Shown: positions 8,562 through 18,933 of the stretch, piece by piece | Layout of the letters: each line of letters opens with the position of its first letter | Position numbering within the stretch: position 1 is the stretch's first letter | Origin: Pseudoalteromonas citrea | Lineage (GTDB): Bacteria > Pseudomonadota > Gammaproteobacteria > Enterobacterales > Alteromonadaceae | Length of the DNA: 64,000 nucleotides | Assembly (NCBI RefSeq): GCF_000238375.3 | Contig: NZ_AHBZ03000015.1 | Coordinates: 186,001-250,000, forward strand | Reading direction: 5' to 3' | Notes under the pieces: generated by a model | Database searches by the model: none | What the model was told of the DNA's origin: nothing | The model's input: only the letters and a program-made list of their open reading frames with translations | Position numbers and translations under genes: made by a program

Positions 8562-9526
8562 ACTTTTATAGTCACAGTAAACAACTCGCACAGTACCAAC
8601 AAGACATAGAACAGCATTGGCAATCATGTCAGCAAGGCTATTTTTCAGCTAAAACCGCTAAGCTGTTTTACGCTTATCACATCCCTAAAGCGGCTAAATA
8701 TAGTGTTGTACTTGTCAATGGTCGCATTGAATCAGTGTGGAAGTATCAAGAGTTACTTTGGGAGTTTGCAAAAAATAATATTGCCGTATTTAGTTACGAT
8801 CATATTGGGCAAGGCTTATCACCCCGAATAGTATCTAATTCACACATTGGGCATGTTGAACGCTTTAGCGATTACACGGATGACTTGCACTGCTTTGTCA
8901 AGTCCGTCGTTGAGCCGAATGCAGTTGGCAGTACTTTTATATTGGGTCACTCTATGGGCGGGGCAATCAGTTACAACTATCTTGCCAATTACCCTCATCA
9001 AATGAGTGGGGCATTCTTGAGTGCGCCGATGTTTGACATTCACACCCATGAAGTACCTTATTCTTTGGCCAAGTTAGTAGCCCACACAGGCAGTCTACTT
9101 GGCTTTTCTAAACACTACGCGTTTGGTCAAAGCGACTATGATCCACCGGAGTTTTGGGAAAATAAGTTAACCCAATGCGCCATACGCTATCAGCGCTTTA
9201 GAACACTGTATCAAAATGAGCCAGAGCTGCGTTTAGGTGGAGTGAGTTTTAATTGGCTATCACAAGCATTTAATATAATTACCAAACTACCGACTTTTAC
9301 GCCTAATATTCCAACTCATATCGCCAGTGCCGAGCATGATGTTATCGTAAATAACCACGCACAAGTCGCCATTGCCAAATCACACCCTAATATATCTATT
9401 AGTCATTTTGCCAATGCCCGTCACGAATTATTATGTGAGGTGGACGACATTCGTCATGCCGTCTTAGCTGAGATGTATCATTTTTATGATGCGTTAGCAT
9501 TTACCGCTAAAGAAACCGGATCTTGA
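8558..9526 (+). CDS. pldB: Alpha/beta hydrolase, lysophospholipase L2-like
   Basis: This is a serine hydrolase of the PldB/monoacylglycerol-lipase group. The nucleophile elbow GHSMGG is at residues 130-135 (Ser132). A likely acid is the Asp in SAEHDVIV and a likely His is in ANARHELL, near residue 290. There is no signal peptide, so it is cytoplasmic or membrane-peripheral. The ATG overlaps the cpxA stop (ATGA), placing it in the cpxRA transcript. Its 3' end overlaps the convergent fieF by 43 bases. The substrate is inferred from family resemblance; a general lipase is possible. Confidence 0.75.
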   Translation: MNFYSHSKQLAQYQQDIEQHWQSCQQGYFSAKTAKLFYAYHIPKAAKYSVVLVNGRIESVWKYQELLWEFAKNNIAVFSYDHIGQGLSPRIVSNSHIGHVERFSDYTDDLHCFVKSVVEPNAVGSTFILGHSMGGAISYNYLANYPHQMSGAFLSAPMFDIHTHEVPYSLAKLVAHTGSLLGFSKHYAFGQSDYDPPEFWENKLTQCAIRYQRFRTLYQNEPELRLGGVSFNWLSQAFNIITKLPTFTPNIPTHIASAEHDVIVNNHAQVAIAKSHPNISISHFANARHELLCEVDDIRHAVLAEMYHFYDALAFTAKETGS

Positions 9527-10377
9527 TGAATAAGCACATCAACGTCTCCCTCGAATGCCGCCTCGATACTGTGCACGACTTCATCTGCCACATGGTGCGC
9601 TCTGATCAATGGTAAATCATCATCTAATTCCAAATGAAGCTGAATAAACTTAACTTTACCACTTTGCCGAGTACGTAACTCATGGACGCCAAACACGTCT
9701 TCATGGCTAGAGGCAAGTAGGATGATTTCCGCTTTTTCATCATCAGGTAGTTCTTTATCCATTAAATGATCGGCACTTTCTTTGGCTATATCCCAGCAGT
9801 TATAGAGTAAGTAACCCGCAACTCCTATCGCAAAAATAGGATCCGCATATTGCATACCATAATACGACAATAAAATAGCTATCAATACGGCAATATTGAG
9901 TAAGATATCTCCTTTATAATGCAAGGCATCTGCTTTTACAGCGATCGATTGCGTGCGTTTAACCACTTGATGCTGCACAAATACTACTAACAGCGTACAC
10001 ACAATCGCAAATAGACTCACCCATACACCCAATAACGAATGCCCCAGTTCAACAGGATTGAATATACGTTCAACACCATGAAACGCCAATAAGCATGCTG
10101 AACCGGCAATAAAAGCGGCTTGACCAAGCCCTGCAAGTGCTTCAGCCTTGCCATGCCCAAAGCGATGATCATCATCAGCAGGTCTTAGTGCATAGCTAAG
10201 TACCAAAAAACTCATCATTGAGGCGCTGATATCCAACATCGAGTCAGTTAATGACCCAAGCATTGCTGCGCTACCTGATGATAACCAAGCCCAGCACTTG
10301 GTCGCGATCATAAGGCTGACCATCAACATCGTAAACACACTGGCAAACCGAACTAAAAAATTATAACTACGTTTCAC
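9484..10377 (-). CDS. fieF: Cation-diffusion-facilitator, ferrous-iron/zinc efflux pump FieF
   Basis: FieF is a dimeric inner-membrane antiporter exporting Zn(II)/Fe(II). The 297-residue product has about six TM helices in the first 200 residues. Metal-site signatures are DSMLDISAS (two Asp four residues apart, TM2) and a HYKGD segment (TM5), where the usual DxxxD or HxxxD geometry occurs. [10 protein letters not shown] loop is also typical. The C-terminal cytoplasmic domain holds the His-rich [14 protein letters not shown] region. fieF is next to cpxP in E. coli too, which supports the identity. Confidence 0.88.
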   Translation of the reverse strand: MKRSYNFLVRFASVFTMLMVSLMIATKCWAWLSSGSAAMLGSLTDSMLDISASMMSFLVLSYALRPADDDHRFGHGKAEALAGLGQAAFIAGSACLLAFHGVERIFNPVELGHSLLGVWVSLFAIVCTLLVVFVQHQVVKRTQSIAVKADALHYKGDILLNIAVLIAILLSYYGMQYADPIFAIGVAGYLLYNCWDIAKESADHLMDKELPDDEKAEIILLASSHEDVFGVHELRTRQSGKVKFIQLHLELDDDLPLIRAHHVADEVVHSIEAAFEGDVDVLIHQDPVSLAVNANAS

Positions 10378-10522
10378 ATTATCCTCCGCCGTTACCTCTT
10401 GGCGATACTACTGCAAGAAATTTATCACATACAAATTAAAGGCATATGACACCATTACTAAAATAGTTATCGCACTACTCACTTTTCGATATACTAGGGT
10501 CATTACATTATTCGAGGTTCTT

Positions 10523-10987
10523 ATGTTAGACATTGTACTATACCAGCCAGAAATCCCCCCCAACACCGGCAATATAATCCGTTTATGTGCCAATACCGGG
10601 TATTCACTGCATTTAATCGAGCCATTGGGGTTTGAGTGGGATGACAAACGCGTAAAGCGAGCAGGGTTAGATTATCATGAATTTAGTGATGTGCAACGCC
10701 ATGCATCCTTTGCTGAGTATGTAGAAAAGCAGCAACCAAAACGCGTTTTTGCTTGTACAACAAAAGGGACTAAATATCATCACCAACCTGAATATCAGCC
10801 GGGTGATTGTTTGTTGTTTGGGCCTGAGACGAGAGGCTTACCAGATGATATTATCTATTCATTGCCTGAAGAGCAGCGCTTACGAATTCCAATGCGCCCA
10901 GATAGCCGCAGTATGAACCTATCAAATGCAGTGGCTGTTTTCGTCTATGAATCGTGGCGACAACTCGACTTTGCGAACGCTAAATAG
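10523..10987 (+). CDS. trmL: tRNA (cytidine/uridine-34 2'-O)-methyltransferase TrmL
   Basis: TrmL uses SAM to methylate the wobble ribose of tRNA-Leu isoacceptors. The 154-residue product is a minimal SPOUT enzyme. The N-terminal segment [18 protein letters not shown] is the family hallmark. The knot motifs [10 protein letters not shown] (about 100-109) and [19 protein letters not shown] (about 122-140) are intact. It is monocistronic, with a terminator hairpin shared with the convergent gpsA. Confidence 0.95.
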   Translation: MLDIVLYQPEIPPNTGNIIRLCANTGYSLHLIEPLGFEWDDKRVKRAGLDYHEFSDVQRHASFAEYVEKQQPKRVFACTTKGTKYHHQPEYQPGDCLLFGPETRGLPDDIIYSLPEEQRLRIPMRPDSRSMNLSNAVAVFVYESWRQLDFANAK

Positions 10988-11019
10988 CATGTTTGTATTA
11001 TAGTGAACACTTACATACG

Positions 11020-11047
11020 AAAAAGCGGAGGTATTACTCCGCTTTTT
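11020..11047. terminator. Bidirectional terminator trmL/gpsA
   Basis: An 11-bp stem (AAAAAGCGGAG / CTCCGCTTTTT) with a 6-base loop gives A and T runs on both sides. It overlaps the last codons and stop of gpsA. Confidence 0.85.
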
Positions 11048-12041
11048 GTTCTCGACTTAATAATGCCATCGCCGCTTCTTTCACATCCTTTTGTTGATAA
11101 AGGACCTGATAAATTTGCTCTGTAATAGGCATTTCAATGCCTGAACGCTGTGCTAACAAGTACACTTCTTTGGTGTTCCGATAGCCTTCAACCACCTGAC
11201 CTATACTGTCCATGGCTTCTTGCACCGCAAGGCCTTTACCCAAAGCAATACCAAATCGTCGATTCCTCGACTGATTATCTGTACAAGTTAAGATCAAATC
11301 ACCTAACCCTGCCATCCCCATAAAGGTTTCAGAGCGCGCACCTAGCGCACATCCTAAGCGGCATAGCTCAGCTAATCCTCGGGTGATCAATGCCGTTCTC
11401 GCATTGGCACCAAACCCAAACCCGTCCGACATCCCTGCACCAATGGCAATGACATTTTTAACTGCACCGCCTAATTGAATGCCAATAAAGTCGTCATTGT
11501 TGTAAACACGGAATGAGCGGCCACAATGCAATAGCTTAGCTAATTCAGCAGCAAACTCACTGTGTGTCGCCGACACAGAAATCGCAGTTACAAGCCCAGC
11601 CGCCATTTCTTTAGCGAACGTTGGTCCAGATAGAACGGCTAACGGGATCTCACTGCCAAGTTTTTGTGTTGCAACATCTTGCAGTAGTCGACCCGTTTCT
11701 GGCTCTAGCCCCTTAGTCGCCCATGCTACTCTTGCATTAGGTAACAAATCACCACGGATCTGCTCCAAGGTTTGACCAAAAGCATGACTTGGTACAACGA
11801 CTAACACTAATTCACTTGTCTGTACCGCTTTTTGCAAATCAGCTTCTAGTTCTAGAGAGTCAGGAAAGGTAATGTCTGGTAAGTAACGTTGGTTCTTGCG
11901 CTCAGCTGCTAGCGTCTCAACGTCTTGCTCGTTTCTACCCCATAAAGTCACTTTGTGACCATTTCGGGCAAAACAAATAGCAAGGGCGGTGCCATAAGAC
12001 CCCGCCCCTAAAACAGTTACAGCTGTTTGTGCTGATGTCAT
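11034..12041 (-). CDS. gpsA: Glycerol-3-phosphate dehydrogenase [NAD(P)+]
   Basis: GpsA reduces dihydroxyacetone phosphate to sn-glycerol-3-phosphate for phospholipid synthesis. The N-terminal Rossmann motif [10 protein letters not shown] is near residue 12. The catalytic Lys lies in [13 protein letters not shown] and the substrate loop in [20 protein letters not shown]. The length of 335 residues is normal. The ATG at 12041 is preferred over a TTG one codon upstream, and sits three bases after the secB stop. It is last in the yibN-grxC-secB-gpsA operon. Confidence 0.96.
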   Translation of the reverse strand: MTSAQTAVTVLGAGSYGTALAICFARNGHKVTLWGRNEQDVETLAAERKNQRYLPDITFPDSLELEADLQKAVQTSELVLVVVPSHAFGQTLEQIRGDLLPNARVAWATKGLEPETGRLLQDVATQKLGSEIPLAVLSGPTFAKEMAAGLVTAISVSATHSEFAAELAKLLHCGRSFRVYNNDDFIGIQLGGAVKNVIAIGAGMSDGFGFGANARTALITRGLAELCRLGCALGARSETFMGMAGLGDLILTCTDNQSRNRRFGIALGKGLAVQEAMDSIGQVVEGYRNTKEVYLLAQRSGIEMPITEQIYQVLYQQKDVKEAAMALLSREQKAE

Positions 12042-12044
12042 CAA

Positions 12045-12530
12045 TTATGCGTCAGCAGTTTGCTCTGCTTGCGCAGCTCGTTGTTGCATGTACTGAGTGA
12101 ACAATGCATCAAAGTTCACAGGTGCTAGATTTAACTGTGGGAAAGTACCACGGTTAACTAAACCTGCAACCGCTTCGCGTGCGTAAGGGAATAAAATATT
12201 AGGGCAGTATGCGCCAAGCATATGTGCCATTTGCAGCTCTTCTAATTCTGCAATAGAGAAGATACCTGCTTGTTGAATTTCACATAAAAATGCTGTTTCT
12301 TCACCAATCGTTGCTGTCACAGTCAGTGCCAGAACAACTTCATATACATTTTCATCGAGCTTATTTGAACGCGTGTCCATGTCTAACTTAACTTCAGGTG
12401 TCCACTCTTTTTGGAAGATAGCTGGTGAGTTAGGCGTTTCAAACGATACATCTTTAGTAAAGATACGTTGAATGTTAAATTGTGCGCCTTCTTGTTGCTC
12501 TGCCGCTGCGTTTTGATTTTGTTCAGTCAT
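12045..12530 (-). CDS. secB: Protein-export chaperone SecB
   Basis: SecB is a tetrameric cytoplasmic chaperone that keeps preproteins unfolded and hands them to SecA. The 161-residue product has the family core ([19 protein letters not shown] at about residues 18-36, then FCEIQQ-type and [16 protein letters not shown] segments). The N-terminal 15 residues are Gln/Glu/Ala-rich and variable. It lies between grxC and gpsA, as in E. coli. Confidence 0.96.
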   Translation of the reverse strand: MTEQNQNAAAEQQEGAQFNIQRIFTKDVSFETPNSPAIFQKEWTPEVKLDMDTRSNKLDENVYEVVLALTVTATIGEETAFLCEIQQAGIFSIAELEELQMAHMLGAYCPNILFPYAREAVAGLVNRGTFPQLNLAPVNFDALFTQYMQQRAAQAEQTADA

Positions 12531-12564
12531 GAGTGTTCCTAAATTAAATTTTTTGTTTGTATAA

Positions 12565-12822
12565 TTATGCTGTTAGCAAGGTATCAAGTTTACCTTGAGC
12601 TTCTGTGGCCATAAGATCATCACAGCCACCAATATGCTTATCATTGATAAAAATTTGCGGTACAGTATATGCCCCATTCGCTTTATCAATCATCTCATCG
12701 CGTAGCTCAGGTTGAACACCAATATCATACTCTGTATATGTGACACCTTTTGCATCAAACAATGCTTTAGCACGATGACAGAATGGGCAGTAATCTTTGC
12801 TGTATATAACAACCTGGCTCAT
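12565..12822 (-). CDS. grxC: Glutaredoxin 3
   Basis: This is a small thiol-disulfide oxidoreductase reduced by glutathione. The active site CPFC is at residues 12-15. The TVPQIF cis-proline segment and the GGCDDL glutathione-binding motif follow. The 85-residue length is typical of GrxC. It is the second gene of the yibN-grxC-secB-gpsA operon. Confidence 0.95.
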   Translation of the reverse strand: MSQVVIYSKDYCPFCHRAKALFDAKGVTYTEYDIGVQPELRDEMIDKANGAYTVPQIFINDKHIGGCDDLMATEAQGKLDTLLTA

Positions 12823-12834
12823 TGAATTCTCTCT

Positions 12835-13266
12835 TTATTTTCCTGATGTAGTTGGTAAGCCTGCATTTTGCCAAGCTCCCATACCACCGTTTAATACGTA
12901 AACCTGCTCAAACCCAGCTTTGTGCATTGTATTTGCAATGCCAGATGCAGTCATACCTGTAGTACATACCAATATAATGGGTTTGGTTTTTTGTTTTTCA
13001 AGACCAACAAATTCACTTTGTTTTGCTTTTTCAGCACTTAAGTGTTTTGCACCAGCAATTTGCCCAGCATTAAATTCTTTAATCGCTCTAATATCAACAA
13101 CCTGGCCTTCTTCACGATTAACTAACAAGGTCAATTGTTGCGGGTTTATTTGTCTAATTGCAGAAAACTTACTTTTAATAAAGCTGCTTACTATCATTGC
13201 GACTATCGCCAACCAAATAATACTTAATACAGCATGATTGCCAATAAATTCAATATATTGTTCCAT
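12835..13266 (-). CDS. yibN: Membrane-anchored rhodanese-like protein YibN
   Basis: The 143-residue protein has one N-terminal TM helix (about residues 11-28) and a cytoplasmic rhodanese domain. The active-site loop is CTTGM (Cys at about residue 101), with the family segments VDIRAIKEFNAGQIAGAKH and YVLNGGMGAWQNAGLP. A sulfurtransferase role is likely, but its substrate is not known from sequence. It is first in the grxC-secB-gpsA operon, as in E. coli. Confidence 0.9.
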   Translation of the reverse strand: MEQYIEFIGNHAVLSIIWLAIVAMIVSSFIKSKFSAIRQINPQQLTLLVNREEGQVVDIRAIKEFNAGQIAGAKHLSAEKAKQSEFVGLEKQKTKPIILVCTTGMTASGIANTMHKAGFEQVYVLNGGMGAWQNAGLPTTSGK

Positions 13267-13531
13267 GAACCTTCCAACTTTAGTCTCGCAGCAAAACGCA
13301 GCGATTATGTATGATTTTTAATAACCCCGAAGTATACATTTTGCGATCACTTGGGTATAGCCCTTTATTAACTCACCCAATAAACAAATCAAAACTTAAA
13401 CTTGTTGGACACCCGCAAACTTATTACCTGATCAACAACAACGTGAGCATAAATCATCGTTCACAGGCTGAACATTGATGTAAAACAAGGTATGCTAGAC
13501 CCAGACATCGTGCCATATTTCAGGAGCTCAA

Positions 13532-15076
13532 ATGACTGCACAGAAAAAACCACTTGTTCTAATGATTTTAGATGGTTGGGGTTACAGAGAAGAAACAGAA
13601 AGTAACGCAATTTTAGCCGCAAATACCCCGGTATTAGATGAGCTATGGCAAACTCAACCACATACACTTATTTCAGGTTCAGGTTTAGATGTGGGTTTAC
13701 CTGATGGCCAAATGGGCAATTCAGAAGTTGGCCATGTTAATTTAGGCGCAGGACGTATCGTTTACCAAGACTTTACTCGTATTACCAAAGCGATTGACGA
13801 TGGTGAGTTTGAGCATAACCCCGTACTAGTATCTAATATTGATAAGGCGGTTGCTGCGAATAAAGCCGTTCACTTAATGGGCTTATTGAGTCCTGGTGGC
13901 GTGCATAGTCATGAAGATCATATCATCGCTGCCATCGAGTTAGCAGCACAACGTGGTGCACAACATGTCTACTTTCACGCATTTTTAGATGGCCGTGATA
14001 CGCCACCTCGCAGTGCTGCTACATCCATTGAACGCGTTGAAGCAACATTTACGTCATTACAATGTGGCCGCTTGGCGTCTGTCGTCGGCCGATATTATGC
14101 CATGGACAGAGACAACCGCTGGGAGCGGGTAGAAACAGCCTATGACCTCATCGTTGATGCTCAAGCGCAACATCACTATAGTTCAGGTGTTGAAGCACTA
14201 AATGCCGCGTATGAACGTGATGAGAACGATGAATTTGTCACCGCATCTGTCATCCAACCACAAAATGCTTCTGCTGCAACCATTAACGACGGTGATACCG
14301 TTATTTTTATGAATTTCAGAGCTGATAGAGCGCGCCAAATAACCCGAGCATTTGTCGATGACGGATTTACAGGCTTTGCTAAAAAACGTGCGCCTCAATT
14401 AAGTGCATTTGTGATGATGACCGAATATGCCGCAGACATTGATGCCCCCGCGGCATTTGCGCCTGAAGCGCTCAACAATGTGCTGGGTGAATGGCTTGCC
14501 AAGCATAATAAAACTCAACTGAGAATTTCTGAAACAGAAAAATACGCACACGTTACTTTCTTCTTCAGTGGTGGACGCGAAGACCTATTTGAAGGTGAAA
14601 AACGAGAACTCATTCCTTCACCTCAGGTAGCAACTTATGATCTGCAACCTGAGATGAACTCCGAACTACTCACTGATACCCTAATTGCAGCAATTCATAG
14701 CGGTGAGCATGATGTGATAATCTGTAACTACCCAAATGGCGATATGGTTGGCCATTCAGGCGTGTTTGAAGCGGCAGTAAAGGCCTGTGAAGCAGTCGAT
14801 AGCTGTATTGGCCGAGTCGTTGCTGCACTTAAGGAAGTAGGTGGTGAAGCACTTATTACCGCCGATCATGGTAACGCCGAGCAAATGGCTAATCCTGCAA
14901 CAGGCCAAGCGCATACAGCACATACCAGCGAGCCAGTGCCCTTTATTTATGTCGGTCGTGACGCGCAACCTCATTCAGGCAAAGCGCTCAGCGATGTTGC
15001 ACCAACCATTTTACACTTAATTGGTATGGAGCAACCTGCTGAAATGACTGGTACCCCTATTATGACGATAAAATAA
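13532..15076 (+). CDS. gpmM: 2,3-bisphosphoglycerate-independent phosphoglycerate mutase
   Basis: This enzyme interconverts 3- and 2-phosphoglycerate in glycolysis and uses two Mn ions. The first metal ligand Asp is at residue 14 (MILDGWG). The phosphorylated Ser64 is in [39 protein letters not shown] and [11 protein letters not shown] carry the remaining substrate and metal ligands. The 514-residue length is normal. A good Shine-Dalgarno (CAGGAG) lies seven bases before the ATG. envC follows after two bases. Confidence 0.97.
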   Translation: MTAQKKPLVLMILDGWGYREETESNAILAANTPVLDELWQTQPHTLISGSGLDVGLPDGQMGNSEVGHVNLGAGRIVYQDFTRITKAIDDGEFEHNPVLVSNIDKAVAANKAVHLMGLLSPGGVHSHEDHIIAAIELAAQRGAQHVYFHAFLDGRDTPPRSAATSIERVEATFTSLQCGRLASVVGRYYAMDRDNRWERVETAYDLIVDAQAQHHYSSGVEALNAAYERDENDEFVTASVIQPQNASAATINDGDTVIFMNFRADRARQITRAFVDDGFTGFAKKRAPQLSAFVMMTEYAADIDAPAAFAPEALNNVLGEWLAKHNKTQLRISETEKYAHVTFFFSGGREDLFEGEKRELIPSPQVATYDLQPEMNSELLTDTLIAAIHSGEHDVIICNYPNGDMVGHSGVFEAAVKACEAVDSCIGRVVAALKEVGGEALITADHGNAEQMANPATGQAHTAHTSEPVPFIYVGRDAQPHSGKALSDVAPTILHLIGMEQPAEMTGTPIMTIK

Positions 15077-15078
15077 CT

Positions 15079-16212
15079 ATGCACATCACCTTGATCAGGT
15101 GTGTTTTGTTTATATGTTCATTGGCCGCAACATCTGTTGCGGCCAATGAGTCTCGTACTAAACAAGACTTAACCGAAGTACAAAAAGAGCTTAAAAAAAG
15201 CCAACAAACTTACCTACAGCAACAAAAAAATATTACTGCGTTACAAAATACCGTAAAAGCACACGAACTTGATATTGCCAAAAACGCCAAAGCACTGGCG
15301 TTGACCCAACAAAGTATTAATGAAAACCAACAGCAACAATATGCTTTGCTCAATGAGTCAAAGAGGCTCAACAAGAAAAAACAAAAGCTGCAAGGCTTAC
15401 TTGCATCACAGCTAAAAAGTGCATATATGACTGGTACTCATGACTACTCAAAAATGCTGCTCAACCAAGAATTAAGTGCAACCTTTGAGCGCACCTTGAG
15501 TTATTATGACTACTTCAATAAAGCAAGAATTTCACAACTAGAAAGTTTAAAAATGGTGGTGGCAGATTTAGCTGAAAACCAAAACAAACTGGCTCGAGCA
15601 CAAAATCAGTTAGCCAAGCTGCTTACGCAGCAAACGTCACGAAAAAACGCATTAGCTCGTTTACAAACACAACGCAAAACGAGTTTAGCGACACTGAACA
15701 AAACCCTCAGTAAAACAGAACAAGCCATTTCATATTTAAAAGAAAACGAAAAAACATTACTCGCGACACTCGAAAATTTAACCAAGATAGAAGTCCCAGA
15801 AAAGATTGTACTCAATGGTCTTGCACAACAAAAAGGTAAATTGCTTTTACCAAGTAAAGGGCGAATAAAACACCGCTTTGGACAACGTAAACATGCCGGT
15901 ATGAACTGGAAAGGTATTGTTATCAAATCTCCAGCGGGTAAACCAGTTAATAGTATTGATCAAGGACAGGTCGTTTATGCTGACTGGCTAAATGGATTCG
16001 GCTGGGTCATTGTGATTGATCATGGTAAAGGCTTTATGAGCCTATACGGTCATGCACAAACCTTGCTGAAAGATGTTGGCGACCTAGTCTCCGACGGTGA
16101 ACCTATCGCTTTAGTAGGGCAAAGCGGCGGACAGCCTAGTTCTGGTCTATACTTTGAAATACGGCATAAGGGAAGCGCTGTCGACCCAGTAAAATGGTGC
16201 AGAGCTAGTTAA
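15079..16212 (+). CDS. envC: Murein hydrolase activator EnvC
   Basis: EnvC is a periplasmic activator of the amidases AmiA/AmiB during cell division, recruited by FtsEX. The 377-residue product has a signal peptide ending near AANES (about residue 22). A long Gln/Lys/Leu-rich coiled coil follows to about residue 245, then a C-terminal LytM (M23-like) domain. That domain lacks intact zinc ligands (for example YADWLNGFGWVIVIDHG), as expected for a non-catalytic activator. It is between gpmM and ctpA, as in many gammaproteobacteria. Confidence 0.92.
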   Translation: MHITLIRCVLFICSLAATSVAANESRTKQDLTEVQKELKKSQQTYLQQQKNITALQNTVKAHELDIAKNAKALALTQQSINENQQQQYALLNESKRLNKKKQKLQGLLASQLKSAYMTGTHDYSKMLLNQELSATFERTLSYYDYFNKARISQLESLKMVVADLAENQNKLARAQNQLAKLLTQQTSRKNALARLQTQRKTSLATLNKTLSKTEQAISYLKENEKTLLATLENLTKIEVPEKIVLNGLAQQKGKLLLPSKGRIKHRFGQRKHAGMNWKGIVIKSPAGKPVNSIDQGQVVYADWLNGFGWVIVIDHGKGFMSLYGHAQTLLKDVGDLVSDGEPIALVGQSGGQPSSGLYFEIRHKGSAVDPVKWCRAS

Positions 16213-16249
16213 TTGATTAACTGTGCTGCCCAAGACATTGGAGCAGCAC

Positions 16250-17473
16250 ATGATAAAGACACACACATTTGTAACTCAAGTTCAACACGCATTCAATCAG
16301 TGGCGGGTGTTCTGCTTTGGAATATTACTCGCGTTAACGTTGCAAACGCAAAGCGCGAATGCCACAGCACAGTTTGATAGCGAACAAATTAATGAAATTG
16401 TTTATCACATTCATACGTATTATGTGGAAGACATTCCACTTAGTAACATTCAATCGAGTAATATCGACACCTTGTTTGAACAACTCGATGCTTATTCTAA
16501 ATACTTATCAGAACACGAATTAGACGCCATTTTTAGTGCCGCAAATGGTCGCTATACCGGTATAGGCATAGAAGTTGAACGCGTAGACAATCGCATTGTA
16601 ATTGTGAATACATTGCCTGGTTCCCCTGCCGCGCAAGCAGGTATTGAAGGCGGCGACAAGCTAGTCGCTATTGGCTCCGATGACGTTACTAGCAAAGATA
16701 TCGAACATGTTTCTAAGTTGCTCAGAGCCGCTGAGTTTGCAACCATTAACATTACTGTTGAACGCGCAAAAACAAATGTTACATTGGCATTACGCAGACA
16801 AGAAATTAACCTTGAGAGCGTTAATAGCAAGCTGTTAAAGAGCGGTAATGGGTACATTGAATTAAACAGTTTTAATAATCATAGTTATCATGATATCTCG
16901 CGACACATTAATAAACTGATCAGCAAAAACGGTTCACCTTTAGCTGGGCTTGTGCTCGATCTACGAGACAACCCAGGAGGCACATTGAGTAGCGCTGTGG
17001 CCATTTCAGACTTGTTCTTACAAGCTGGTACAATTGTTACCACCAAAGGGCGCTTTTTTGATGCCAACCAACGCTTCACTGCTCAAAGCGGTGACATTCT
17101 CAATGGCGCACCCATTGTTGTGCTTATTAATGAGCAATCGGCTTCAGCTGCTGAAATACTCGCAGGTGCATTACAAGACAACGAACGTGCTCTTATTATT
17201 GGTAAGCAATCTTATGGGAAAGGATCTGTTCAGTCTCTCATTCCTTTGGGTAACGGGACCACCGCTTTAAAACTGACTACCGCCCGTTATTTTACCCCAT
17301 CAGGGCAATCGATCGAAGGTGTGGGCATTAAACCAGACGTGATAATAACACCGCAAAACCTTTCGAATTTAGACAAAACAGTTATAATGACTGACGAACA
17401 AACGACCAATCTCGCAATATTGGCCAAGCTTGATTCACATATAGTAACGGCGAAAAAGTTACTTAAAAAATAA
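16250..17473 (+). CDS. ctpA: S41 carboxyl-terminal processing protease, CtpA-like
   Basis: This is a periplasmic serine protease with a PDZ domain. I start at ATG 16250, with GGAG just upstream, giving 407 residues and a signal peptide ending near QSANA. A GTG at 16223 would extend it by nine residues without a better ribosome site. PDZ is at about residues 85-165 (YTGIGIEVE to VERAK). The S41 core has the catalytic Ser in NEQSASAAE and Lys in GKQSYGKGSVQ. The substrate is unknown; the envC neighbourhood suggests cell-wall enzymes. Confidence 0.9.
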   Translation: MIKTHTFVTQVQHAFNQWRVFCFGILLALTLQTQSANATAQFDSEQINEIVYHIHTYYVEDIPLSNIQSSNIDTLFEQLDAYSKYLSEHELDAIFSAANGRYTGIGIEVERVDNRIVIVNTLPGSPAAQAGIEGGDKLVAIGSDDVTSKDIEHVSKLLRAAEFATINITVERAKTNVTLALRRQEINLESVNSKLLKSGNGYIELNSFNNHSYHDISRHINKLISKNGSPLAGLVLDLRDNPGGTLSSAVAISDLFLQAGTIVTTKGRFFDANQRFTAQSGDILNGAPIVVLINEQSASAAEILAGALQDNERALIIGKQSYGKGSVQSLIPLGNGTTALKLTTARYFTPSGQSIEGVGIKPDVIITPQNLSNLDKTVIMTDEQTTNLAILAKLDSHIVTAKKLLKK

Positions 17474-17508
17474 CAATAACTTTATAAAAACAATGATAAG
17501 TAGGAACC

Positions 17509-18285
17509 GTGCTACGGATACTCACTTGGGGAATACTCTTGTTTTGCTTGGCGCTCGCACCTTGCCATGCAAAACAAATTGCCATCGTTATTGATGACGT
17601 TGGTAATCATGAGCGTGATCTTGAACTTCTGAACCTTCCCGGTCAGTTGTCGTTTTCGATCTTGCCTCATACTCCTTATTCTCAATTATTTGCTCGACGC
17701 GCAAGTCAAGAAAACAAAGAGTTACTCTTACATATCCCTATGCAAGCAATAGAAAGTAAAGAGCTTGGCCCCGGAGCTCTGACATTGAGCATGAATAAGT
17801 GGCAATTACAAACCACATTAGGTCATGCACTCGCAACACTGCCACAAGTTAAAGGAGTGAATAACCATATGGGTTCTGCGCTCACCCAATACATCACGCC
17901 AATGACTTGGACAATGGAAGTTTTGAAAAAGCGCGATCTATTTTTTCTAGACAGTCGAACCACTGAGCAAACCCAAGCGCAGCATGCTGCCAATTTATTT
18001 GGTGTAAGAAATATTGGACGGCATGTCTTTCTAGATAATGTACTCACACAAGCTGCACTCGAATCCCAGTTAACACAACTTAAAGCGCTTGCTGAACACC
18101 AACAAGCCGTGATTGCAATTGCACACCCTTATCCAGAAACGGTTAAATTTTTACATAAAGTGCTACCAGAGTTAGTCAGTCAAGGATATGAACTCGTTCC
18201 CGTTTCAGAGCTGGTTCAACACAAATATATTCAACTCGCTCAACAGCAAAACCTTCATTTCACACAGGTACCAGCGAGAGACTAA
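17509..18285 (+). CDS. yibQ: Divergent polysaccharide deacetylase YibQ
   Basis: The 258-residue protein belongs to the DUF610 / divergent polysaccharide deacetylase family. It has a signal peptide (cleavage near CHAKQ). The IAIVIDDVGNHERD segment carries the conserved aspartate pair. LLHIPMQ, GVNNHMGSALT and FLDSRTT are further conserved segments. It starts at GTG with AGGA six bases upstream. Its place after envC-ctpA is conserved. A periplasmic role on envelope glycans is assumed, not shown. Confidence 0.85.
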   Translation: MLRILTWGILLFCLALAPCHAKQIAIVIDDVGNHERDLELLNLPGQLSFSILPHTPYSQLFARRASQENKELLLHIPMQAIESKELGPGALTLSMNKWQLQTTLGHALATLPQVKGVNNHMGSALTQYITPMTWTMEVLKKRDLFFLDSRTTEQTQAQHAANLFGVRNIGRHVFLDNVLTQAALESQLTQLKALAEHQQAVIAIAHPYPETVKFLHKVLPELVSQGYELVPVSELVQHKYIQLAQQQNLHFTQVPARD

Positions 18286-18432
18286 AGTTTTTTGGGTAAA
18301 AGCACTTTAAAACTAAGTGCTCAAATTATTTTAACGTTTTTCTTGATATCAGTCAGATAAGCTGCATTTTTTTATACAAAATGCTCTTTGTTCAGTTATA
18401 ACTAAATAAACCAGCAAAAAATAGGTAACGTG

Positions 18433-18852
18433 ATGCTACATACTGTTGCAGACTTAATGACGCCAACCCCATTCAGTATTACGCAAAATCAAACATTGCG
18501 TGATGCACATGACTTAATGCGCACTGAGAGTATTCGACATATTCCAGTCGTTGATCATCAAGGAGCCTTATGCGGCATGCTGACACAAAAAGTCATGGTC
18601 GCTGAGGTAATGCGTATTTTGGCTACCTATGGTCCAAGCGCGTTAGAAAGAAAAGAAAAACACACCGCAATATCTGAGATCATGGCAACCGATTTTACCA
18701 CCATAACCCCAGAGCAAAGCTTAAGTGACGTGGCTCAATTTTTTGTCGATAACCGACATGGCTGCATGCCGGTGGTCAATGATGACAACACCTTGTTAGG
18801 TATTTTAACGTCATCAGACTTTGTCAGGCTCGCTGCGGCTTTATTGTCTTAA
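18433..18852 (+). CDS. Protein with paired CBS domains
   Basis: The 139-residue protein consists of two CBS domains: about residues 5-60 (VADLMTPTPFSI to GMLTQKVM) and about 75-135 (EIMATDFTTI to LGILTSSDFVRL). Such stand-alone Bateman modules bind adenine nucleotides or similar ligands. No catalytic domain is attached and the partner is unknown. I take ATG 18433 over the adjacent GTG. It is monocistronic with a strong terminator. Confidence 0.85.
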   Translation: MLHTVADLMTPTPFSITQNQTLRDAHDLMRTESIRHIPVVDHQGALCGMLTQKVMVAEVMRILATYGPSALERKEKHTAISEIMATDFTTITPEQSLSDVAQFFVDNRHGCMPVVNDDNTLLGILTSSDFVRLAAALLS

Positions 18853-18883
18853 CCCGGTCATAAAGCATCATTATTTTGGCAAT

Positions 18884-18912
18884 AAAAAAGCATGCCTGAG
18901 CATGCTTTTTTT
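18884..18912. terminator. Bidirectional terminator between CBS protein and pepB
   Basis: The stem AAAAAAGCATGC / GCATGCTTTTTT with a CTGA loop has flanking A and T tracts. It serves both convergent genes. Confidence 0.9.
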
Positions 18913-18933
18913 CAGTTAAAACACTTTATTCAA

